Source: Branchiostoma belcheri (taxonomy: Eukaryota; Chordata; Leptocardii; Amphioxiformes; Branchiostomatidae). Taken from it: a stretch of DNA of 64,000 nt. The stretch spans positions 2,298,369-2,362,368 of the forward strand of contig NW_017804065.1 of assembly GCF_001625305.1 (NCBI RefSeq), read 5' to 3'. Positions 11,844 to 22,500 of the stretch are shown here, piece by piece. How positions within the stretch are numbered: position 1 is the stretch's first letter; each line of letters opens with the position of its first letter. The notes beneath the pieces were generated by a model. It saw nothing but the letters and a program-made list of their open reading frames with translations, was not told where the DNA came from and searched no databases. A program made the translations under genes and the position numbers.

Positions 11844-13322
11844 TACTTGCCCAAAATTTGCACACTGTACCGGCAAGCAACTAGTCCGCAATCTTTAACA
11901 GTAAAAACTGGTAAATATGACAAATAATACTATGATTAGTCTGAACGCAAAATGTTTTTTTGTTGTTACAGTAGCTGTTCTCTATGCATGAACACGTGCT
12001 TTATGCGTATAGCATTTTAAGGTACTTCATTTCAAACGTTGTTTTTCGTCGCATTATAGACTAATTTTTATAGCTGTCAATCAATGCTTTGAAGTACACA
12101 TATCAAAACATCCTTTAAAAGGGCCCGTGGGTTCTGATCTAATGATTTGATTAGGTTCACCCTGTACTGGCAGTTTGATTATACTTACCACGAGGAAAAA
12201 TATCTGATGATTACAAACATTCGACACAGAACAGCCATCACAAAACTCCTGATACGTTCACACAAACTCCACATAGAAAAAGGCAGCCACAACCACATTC
12301 CTCTACAGCAAAGGATCTGCCAATTTTGTATTCTAGATAATGTTGAAGATGAATGCCATTTTGTAGTTTACTGCACATTATATAGGAGGATATATATAGA
12401 GGGATTCCCTCTATACTTATGTAATAGATAATTTCCCAAGCTTTAGACATTTAGACGGAATAGAAAAAATCGAATCCCTCATGAAACTTGACAAACCATG
12501 TATCATTAGCTCAATATGTTCGTACATCTTTAACTGCGTCAAGAAACGAGAAGTTGAACCGGTAAATAGTAGATCACATTAGTATGTATAGTTTGTAAGT
12601 GTTATCCCTGTTTATTCATGACCTGTACTTAACTTGTTAGAGCACAAACGTACAATAGGGTCTTTTATTCATTCATTCATTCATTATATATACACAATCA
12701 ACAACTTTCAAAAATGTGTAGGTCAGGAGAAAAGCATTTCATATTTGAGCGGTTTATTACATGAATTCATGAAGAGCTAGACTACGTTAACAGTACATAA
12801 ACATTGAATTTTGATTAACATTGAAATGGTACAGATTTCTGATAGTTGATAAAAGGTAAAAAAAAGATATTCTGCATAAGATGACTCATTTTAAAGCTTG
12901 GATGACTGGATTCTACATACTATGTTAAATGACTAGAAACTTAACTTCGTAAAAAAAGGTACATGTATTAAAAGTGAACGTACATGTATTAAACGTTATA
13001 TGAAGTATGATATACCTTTCTTGAAGGTAGCGACTATATGCTAGTACATACATTGCTATTCATTGCCATTATTTTATCCCTATCGATGATATTAACAGAT
13101 TGGCCATTCAGTAATAAACTGATCAATATATTGATTAATTAAGTAGAGGATGGATAGGTACATTGGTTGATTAATTGAGGCCTGAGGCCCCGACTTGCGA
13201 AAGGTAGTATTCGCCAACCCTACGGTTAGTTCAGTTATGTCCTTTGCTATGTCGACACTGAGGATGGATGGTGATTGGTCAGAAGGCTCTGAGGATGGAT
13301 GGTGATTGGTCAGAACGTTTAA
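11844..13322. other. Intergenic, no gene; LINE remnant and AT-rich DNA
   Basis: Upstream of the collagen ATG and downstream of the nucleotidase stop. The only recognisable content is the LINE fragment at 12147-12431, an (ATTC)n run near 12665 and direct repeats of GGATGGATGGTGATTGGTCAGAA at 13262-13316 just beyond the nucleotidase stop. Confidence 0.6.
12147..12431 (+). mobile_element. LINE ORF2 C-terminal remnant, plus strand
   Basis: The translation has EEKYLMITNIRHRTAITKLL, then RICQFC...VEDECHFVVYC, the same protein segment as the minus-strand remnant at 10865-11577 but in opposite orientation. It is a diverged family member, not a simple inversion. Confidence 0.8.
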
Positions 13323-13516
13323 TCACTTCAAATTTCCCGTCTCCATGGCGACTGCCGGGCGCTGCTTGGCGTGGTCCATGTTGTACGACGGAGCTGTCAT
13401 GTCAAACCCTTTTCTCCGACTACGCATGCGCCTAACGACGCATGCGCTGATGGCGGCGATGACGCAGGCCAGCGCGACCACGCCCGCAATGATGCCCACG
13501 GTCTTTCCAGGGTCGT
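13323..13516 (-). other. Terminal nucleotidase exon: transmembrane helix plus cytoplasmic tail
   Basis: This exon encodes the membrane helix (TVGIIAGVVALACVIAAISA), a basic stop-transfer RRMRSRRK and a tail with SYNMDH and a PAVAM stretch before the stop. The preceding 51-nt exon (14177-14127) encodes a Thr/Pro/Gly linker. In GPI-anchored CD73 the corresponding region is a short hydrophobic signal that is removed, with no basic tail after it. Confidence 0.85.
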
Positions 13517-16500
13517 CTGGGAAAGGAGTGAATGAGCGGAGGAATGAATTGATTATGTTTACCAAAGGAAAGCATATAGTTTTTGCTACGTTTCCTCTTC
13601 TTCTTCTTCTTCCGTTCCAAAACCTCTGACCCGGCCAATGACCTGATTTGTTGACGTCTGTCACCATGGTAACTGGTGCTCGGTTACACCTTTTATAGCA
13701 GGAGGGATTTAGACTCATGTCTGACCATATATATGAATGTGTTTGAGTAAGCATTAACAGAGCAGGCCATATGCGAAGGTAAACGTCATGCATTTGCATT
13801 TGCAAATGTTACCTTTCTAGTTTATAAGACTGAATTCAGATTAAGGAAAAAAGGGTAGGAAGAAAGAATTCAAGAATGGCCAATGCCGGAATGAATAAAT
13901 AAATGAATAAATAAATGAATAAATCGTCATTACATGGAATGAGGACTGAATATGCAATAAGATTTAGTCAGCGAATTCAAATAAGTGGCTAAGGGGGAAT
14001 TTTATTGAATGAATGAATGAATGAATGAATGAATGAATGAATGAATGAATGAATGAATGAATGAATGAATGAATGAATGAATGAATTAATTAATTAATTA
14101 ATTAATGAAACTCATCTATCCCTTACCTTCCGGTTCAGTACGTCTTGCACCATCACCGGTCGTGGCAGGCGGTGTGACTGAAAAATAAAGACATGTAAAA
14201 AGTTTAGAATAAATTATAAATGCGTATGTGTATAATCTCATGATGATATCACACAAGTTTACCCGCTAGGTTCTATTTTACAAACAGATCTTTTGGTGGC
14301 TGCAAGACAGTAAATTGGTAAGACAGTATGATACCATTTGCAGAAAAAACATCCGTCCTCACTGGCTGTACATAACCCAAAACATTTGAGTGGCTCCCAT
14401 GAGACTTGGTTTGCGGTGAACACGAAGTAGATAAAAAATGAAGAAAACAAGGAGAAGTCGTAGACATCGTCCCTCCATGAAATAGCTTGTTATTTTGTAA
14501 TCTTTTGGTGTATTTTAATAGAGATATTATGAGTCAAACTTTGTTTTATCAGCAGAATGATAGATGTCTATAGATGTCTATCCTTTAAGAATTTTGTTGT
14601 GGCACTTCGTATTGGAAGGGGTTGCCCAAGCTGTCATGTGCAGGCGTTTAGTGTCTTGTTACCATGGTTTGTTTGAGGTCAATGACCTCTCAAGCACAAC
14701 ATATTAACAAACCACAGATGACCCAGTTCCCTGCTGAATGACCGATTAAAGATAAGATATATTTCCTGCAGACATGGTCTAGAGGTAAAAATAGATTGGC
14801 CTGACCTGCCAGCTGGAGGTATAAACAAAAACACTCTGTACCAATTTGGGGTCAAACAGACCATCCTATTCTGAAATAGGGGTGAAAATGTGAAAATCCT
14901 TTTAAATAAGCAATGCAAATCTACGACAACCTGCTAATGCACGCTAAAACGCAAAGACAATCAGCGTCTACCCACATACCAAAAATGATCGCCAACCATC
15001 CACCGGGTTCTGAGATCATTCAACGCAAACAATCTGACATTGAGATAGCAATTCCGGTTCAAAGCAAACAGCTAGCGGGCCCAAATTTACATCACTAAAC
15101 CATTGTAACCACAACTACATGTTACCTTAGCATCGCACACACGGACCATAACGTGCCAACAATAGAATAAAAAATTAAACTGCAGTACCAAGGTCAATCA
15201 CCAGGTGCTCAAAGTCAACCTACACAATCTCCAAGGCCCCATCCATCAATCTGCCAAATATCATACAGTTCCTTCTCACCGATCTTCAGATATCAGACCA
15301 AACATGAAACGGAGTAAAAACAATACCCCCCATTTACATGGAGGGTAAAAAGTGAGCAAGGGGAAACAAGAAGTCTCGTACCGGCAGCCGAGGTGGGGCA
15401 CGTGTCTGCAGGTGTCTGTGATGAGTTGATGACCTGCAGTCTCCCCTCCAGACCGACAGACAGCGGAGACCGCGCGGCGATGTACTCTATCAGGATGTCC
15501 GTGTCCAGATCACCTGGGATATGGTGCGCTGTCTTGTTCTCCGCTACCATGGTGTAGCCGTCCCCTCCGTCCGCCAGGAACGTCGGCATGATCACCCTGT
15601 AGACGGCAGACAGGTTCAGCGGGCGGAACTCCGGTACGAGACAGTCCGTGCTGCAGCGGGCGTCCACCTTCACCACCCTCCGTCCCGCAGGCTGGGCTTC
15701 GTCATAGGTGACTCGGAGACCTGCAGGCAATGGAAGGGACTTAGTTCTCCCAAAATAGCTGAGAGAAATTGACATTCTCACCCTTGATTTGTGGGGTCAC
15801 GGATTTTACTAAACATAAAGGGTTCAATGTGATGCTGTTAGACTGTAGAACAAACCATCTAGGGCAAAGATCATTCGTGTCTTAATTTTTACTCGAACTT
15901 TGTTTCTTAATTTTTACTCGAACTTTGTTTCTTAATTTTTACTCGAACTACATCATACTAGTATCTAAAGGACAAAGTTTCTGTAAACTCGTCTAGTATC
16001 AAACTTGTAATTTCCGTGTTTCAACTTTGTAAATGTTACTTTAGGACTAGATAATGTAACAAAGGGTTTTGCTTCTTTATACAATGGCCGTGTTTATGTG
16101 AAGTCACCCAAACCGCGATTCGGGTATGTAACTCGCATTCCTCACATCTGGTCCACGTGCCACACATTCCTTTGAAACCGTGTCCGATCACAATTCGTTT
16201 GAGCTACATTTACTGTTGTTTGATGAAAACACGCAAGGTAGCGTGTTATTATTGTCAGAGGTCAAGGACCTGCTTGCTGATGCCCCCTCCCAGCGTATCT
16301 CGGCCGAATGCCGACGTGGTCCCGCCAGACGCAGTGAAGCTCGTCCTAGAACGGACACATTATTTGACCATTATACTGCTATTTAAGTTGCTGCCACGTA
16401 AAAGTTGGTATTGCATATAAAGAAAGAAATATCATCCCGTAATCCATGACCAGGCGAAGTCACATTGAAATCACCTTGCGTTCAGACGCAAATGGCGATG

Positions 16501-19500
16501 TGGGAAAACCGATTCGAAACCACCTCTAGAAGTGGTTTGGGATCGAGGGCGCTTTCAATGTGATTTGGAGCGTTCAGATGGAGCCACTGAAACCGGCTTC
16601 GGGGTAAACCACATGTAAAGCGCCTTGGGTGACTTCACATAAACACGGCCAATATCTTGCGAATATTCTACCAACGCACCGGACACCTGGAGGAACCTGG
16701 GGTTGCCGATCACACTGGCGGAGTGCTCCAGCATCCGCATGACGTCATCCCCGCGAAGCTCCACGATGTCGATGGTGTTCTGGAAGGGCAGCGTTCCCAC
16801 AATGTCTCCAACTGTGATGGAACCTGTAAACATTTCATAGAAAATAAATATAAACAAACAAAAAATAAATAAACAAAAAATAATATGTGAGGAACTTCCA
16901 TTATAGCAACATCATGGTGCGAATCAACTGTGACGGAGGATGCCACAAGCTTTCAGCCATCGCTGACCTGTGTACAAAGTCACGTGACTGATGTGTTGGG
17001 TCAGTAATACTGAAGAGAGTCATAGAGTTGGACGAATATTCAACGTGTGTACATAGGAACAACGTCTGACATATACTGAGCGTTTCCTTGTGTAGTAGTA
17101 ATACTAGTAGTGATAGTAGTACTTCGCAGTAGTAGTAGTAGTAGTAGTAGTGGTGGTAGTAGTAGTAGTGGTAGTAGTACTTCGCATAGTAGTAGTAGTA
17201 GTAGTGATAGTAGTACTTCGCAGTAGTAGTAGTAGTAGTGATAGTAGTACTTCGCAGTAGTAGTAGTAGTGATAGTAGTACTTAGCAGTAGTAGTAGTAG
17301 TAGTAGTTGTGACAGTAGTACTTCGCAGTAGTAGTAGTACATGTAGTAGTAGTAGTTCAAAGTGGATTATTTTCTTCAAATTATAAAGAATCTTTCTAAA
17401 ACGCATACGCTGAAACACAATGAATGTAGATGTAAGTAACTTTACCCTGGGTTATGGTTGAACGGATCCCACCAGCGTTGTGTACGGCGATGCCGACGTT
17501 ATTCCAACCGACTTCATCCGGATGTTTGTTATTCTGGTGCAACATCGAGTCTGTGATCAGGTTACCTGGTGGCAAAATACAAAAAAATGGCGCCATGATT
17601 ACGTCGTCTCTGGCAACGCTCACAACTCACGAAATATTGCGAGATTTGATGTTTTACCAAGTGTTCGCCTGCGTAAACTAATTTTTTTGTCTTGGACCAT
17701 ATGAAACAGACTTGAGGTACATGTAAATATTTTTACGACTACGACGAGTTTTACGACTGTGCTATGCATATTTATGGCTTCACCTCTATGTGCAGACCTG
17801 TCATTACACCCAAATCAGCTGAAAATTGGTATGGGTATGCTTTATATATCTACCAACAACAATTCATTATAATCTTTGGCATGCAACCCTTTAACATTGA
17901 ATAATTTGGGGCTTTTGACTGTTTTCTATGCCAAATTATGAAGTATACTTACTGTATAGAATGACATCATCAGTAAGGAATGCAGAGAGCAACCGCCAAT
18001 AGGCATGCAGCTATTGAGATAGTAAGGCAGTTGTAATCTTCTTGCTGATTGGGTGCTGGGTTAAATTGGATTAACTCATTTGGGCCAGGGCTCAATGCCC
18101 AAATATGGGCAGCAGGTGCATGCCTGCGTGTTTGCAGATGTGTTTGCTGATTGGTTGTTCCCTTAATTACTTTACTGCTAAATGAACACCTGCGTATGGT
18201 TCCACATACTTATAATAAGAATAATTACTTTGCCTTTTTACAAGTACTGGCCAGGAAAAGAAGTCTGTAGGGTTGTAAATCGGTGGACACATGTTGTAAA
18301 ATGTGGTGAAGCCATGCTGTATTCTATACAAAGCATATGTCGGCCTTTCTACTTTAGTTTAAAGTCATTGCTGAAATCTGACTACAAAAACAAACATTTG
18401 ATACGTACCGATATTGCACTCTCCGAATCGACAGCTGGTTCCCTCCAAAACGACGTGCGTGTTGCCGATACTCTGCGATGTCTTGTTGATCAGGCTGGCC
18501 TGCAGGGTCTGCACCAGCGCAGAGACGTCAGGATCTGTCCCACAGAAGGGAAAGTCGGAATTACCGTGGCCCATAAGGACAACTTTCGTTGTTCACGTAA
18601 ACTAGCTACTCACGAAACTTTCCTGTGCGCCGTTCACAAAATGGCTTTTGCAGAAAAAAAGTTATCATTGTGGGCCACCGTACTGAGTGATATGTGTAGT
18701 AAACTTTAGTGAAATTTCAGCACAGTGCAGAAACAGTCTGTATAATGAATGAACATTTGAAAAAAACGTCTGGGCTACAAATGTCTCTTGTGTTCTTTAC
18801 TTTGTATATAGAACGAGTAGTAGAACCTCAGCTCACCTTTCGGAACAGTGTCGTCTAACAGGATGGGGTTCCCCTCCCAGTGGACCAGCCCTCCGGCGTC
18901 ATCAAACCTCACCTTCAGGTAACCCAGATACTTCCCGAAGGCGTAGTCCTGCACTACCAGCACCGGGCGCGAGGGGGCGTGGATAGGGCGTATCACCACC
19001 GGGTAGTTACCGGCGGGGTCCTCTATATTTGGTGCTTGGCCTAGGATAAACATTGTGAATTCAATTGCGTTGTGGGCAGTCAAAATTAAAGGAAAATGCA
19101 TCTGTTCTACCAAAAAGTGTAAGGAACAACAACTCCATCAGGAGTGCATAGATGTTATATATTGTGTGACTTTTTTTATTTGATAGCAGCACTTCATTTG
19201 GAAGCTACGCACCTGAGGCGTCGCCAAAAATGCCTTTCACGGCACACTCATATATGAGAACACTCCTATCATACATGATTCTGAGTCGAAGTCATCAACT
19301 GCTTTTGTCAATGAAAGAATTTTCTGGTCTCATGTACCTTATAGAGCTGATATAGTTGTCAAAATTCTGCGTTTCGTCCTATTCTGTGTAATGTTACCAT
19401 TCTCTAGAGATAGCCCTTTGCAATTACTATCCATATAGCCCTTCGGTAGTTGAGCAGACCTAGCTGCTTTTCACTCACAAACAGAAAATAGGGAAGCAAA

Positions 19501-22500
19501 GTAAAATGAATAGATACTTCAAACCCAACGACTATCACTAAACCGTTTAGTGTAAGGGTGTGACACCCACCTGTGTAGAGGAAAGTGTTGGTGTGCCCGC
19601 CTATCACGATGTCCACACCCCGCACTCGTGACGCAACCTCTGTGTCAACATGGATACCTGGAGGGGGGGGCACAGGCATTGAAACGTGTAAGGCTATAGT
19701 GGTGAGTCAGTACCACGGACATGCATGTCCTCCTATGTACGAGTCAGTACCACCGACATGCATGTCCTCCTATGTAGGCGTCAGTGCGAAGGACAGACAT
19801 GTCCGCCTGTGTACGAGTCAGTACCAAGGACAGGCATGTGCGCCTAGGTATGAGTCAGTACCACGGACAGGCATGTCCATCTATGTACAAGTCAGTACCA
19901 CGGACAGGCATGTCAATCTATGTACGAGTCAGTACCACGGACAGGCATTGTCCTCCTATGTACGAGTCAGTACCACGGACAGACATGTCCACCTATGTAT
20001 GAGTACGTACCAAGGACAGGCATGTCCACCTATGTACGAGTCAGTACCAAGGACAGGCATGTCCTCCTATGTACGCGTCAGTACCAAAGACAGGCATGTC
20101 CGCTTGTGTACGAGTTAGTACCACGGACAGGCATATCCATCTATGTACGAGTCAGTACCACGGACAGACATGTCCACCTATGTACGAGTTAGTACCACGG
20201 ACAGGCATGTCCACCTATGTACGAGTTAGTACCACGGACAGGCATTTCGATCTATGTACGAGTCAGTATTACGGACAGGCATGTCTACCTATGTATGAGT
20301 CAGTACCACAGACCGACTTGCCCTCCTATGTATGAGTCAGTACCACGGACAGGCATGTCCACCTATGTATGAATCAGTACCACGGACAGAACGCATATCC
20401 CTTTGTCATATTGTTCAGGTATAGGTAAAGGTCCGGACCTATACCTAAACCTCTGTTCTTGTACCTGATGTTTAGATACGCAACACTAACGGGAATGCAT
20501 CGTGACTGACAGAACTAGAAACACATGACCTACCCGCATGACCCAGGGCGATGACCTTGTTGACCCCCTGCTGAGTCAACCTGTCCACCTCAGCCTGCAC
20601 TGACGTCACCACTGACTTAAACGACACGGTGTCGCCTACAGGTGCGGGAATGTTGTCTTAAGTTTTGCATTCATCATTTCGATGGTATTTAACCTTAAGA
20701 AAACAAGTGGTAACACCAAGGAGCTTCAAATACATGTTTGAATCTCCTTGGTAGCACTGACACACAGATACATATTTCATATCAAAACGTACCCATGAAA
20801 TCATCAAAACATGCCTATAAAATCTCGTAAACGGACGTCATCGCCATTTCAAAAGTTAACGGTCGATGCCATATCAGTAAATGGTCGACGCCATATCCGA
20901 GCGTGTCATAACTTTTTTGAGAGGCAAATATATTGAAAACGTATAAAAAGCAACATTTCAACTACAAATGTACACAGGGGCTTTAAAAATCGTAAAAAGA
21001 TATTTGTGAAAGAGCTCAAGTTCGGACTCGAACCCGGGTCAAAAAAGGCTAATTCTAAAACCCTAATGCTCTACACCATGAAAAGGTGTTGACGGAGCGT
21101 TCTAATACACGTAGAGTGTGCCATCAAGTTCTGCCATATGGCATCGACCGTTTTGTTTCAAATGGCAACGACCATGTACGAGACAGAAATAAGCGTCTGC
21201 TACGGCACCACTGTCCGTTACCATGGTGACAGACGTCTGGTACAGGTCATTGACGTCACATGTTTGGAGAAAAAGAAGAGGAAAAAGAAACAGAGCAAGG
21301 TAAACATAACCAATGGCTGACCTGGTTTAGAAATGGTGGGAGTGTCCTCGGTGGTGTATCCCACAATTCCAATCCGCTCCCCACCTACGTTCAGCGTCAC
21401 CGACCGACTTGTTAAGGAACAGGGGAAATATTGCTGAAATATTGCTGTATTTAAATGTCTAAATATTGACCCAAGAAGTCCATACAAAAATGAATGGGAA
21501 GCAGTCCAAAATTTGTGTTCACCCAAGGCTTAAGGCCATACTGATTTGTTCATATGGACTACATAGCCACGCAGGCATCAATTTTAACTGTTTCCAAACA
21601 ATTCCTACACCCTACAAAGAAGCAAGTTGAAGAGTGAGCAATTGCATGATAAACCATAAATTTAAGAAAAATATAAGAAAACAGATGGTAGTGCATGTTG
21701 TAGAATGCATTTTTCTATCACAATTTTTTGCTATTTTCATCAATACAACAAGGCTGAAAATGTATTCTAAAGCCTAAACGAAGTTTTCCAAAGGAAAACA
21801 TGTGAATATTATTTGCTTGTGTTCTTATCCATCTGCCTGTTTGTTTGTTTGTTTGTTTACCTGAAGAGAGACTGGAACTCCGGTTCCCTGGTGGCATCAA
21901 TGTTGGCGCTCAACACGGTAAAATTCGTCAGACGGAGAAACCTGTTCAGCTCCGGTACCCCGTCATCAAACTCGTGATTCCCGATCGCCTGAAACAAACG
22001 TAACAGTAGCATGGAAGTTCATCTGTGTTGGTACAAGTCTTTATGAAATAAAGACTTAACTTTACTAGTAACTGCTAACAATGCAATGAATTGGGACTTA
22101 TATATATATAAACCAAATTTTCGGCTGACTCCTTCAACCTTATTCACGGAATGGACCCGTCTACTCTTGGAACGCGACGTCAGAGACACGTGACCGTAGT
22201 AGCGGGACATACGTGCCAGATAACTTGTGTCGCCCCCCGTCTCTGTTCAGGGTAGGTCTGTTAGCTCTTGTGTAGATCGCTTATGTAGAAAATTTGGAGT
22301 AAGTCCCAATTCACTGCAGTGTTGTGAGAAAACATTCGGGCCGGCCATAGCAATATATATGTGGAACGTAGTGAGAATTTCTAGAATGCCCTTCAAATAT
22401 CCAGGAATATTCTCAGAATTTTCAGTCACTCCAAAAGGGGGAAGAAAAATTGGCCAGCAGAGTCAGTTCGTGGGCGCGCAAATGAATTCTACAGTGACCA

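Noticed and set aside
11844-11891. Longer N-terminus for the collagen-like protein
   Set aside because: The upstream extension would begin at TTG; the first true ATG is 11843.
17040-17418. Tyr/Leu/Thr-rich minus-strand frames
   Set aside because: Translation of the AGT triplet repeat.
19585-20335. Long plus-strand open frames (up to 177 codons)
   Set aside because: Produced by the 37-bp minisatellite, which lacks stops in all frames; antisense to a nucleotidase intron.
19690-20395. CRISPR-like array
   Set aside because: Contiguous 37-bp units without unique spacers, in an animal intron.
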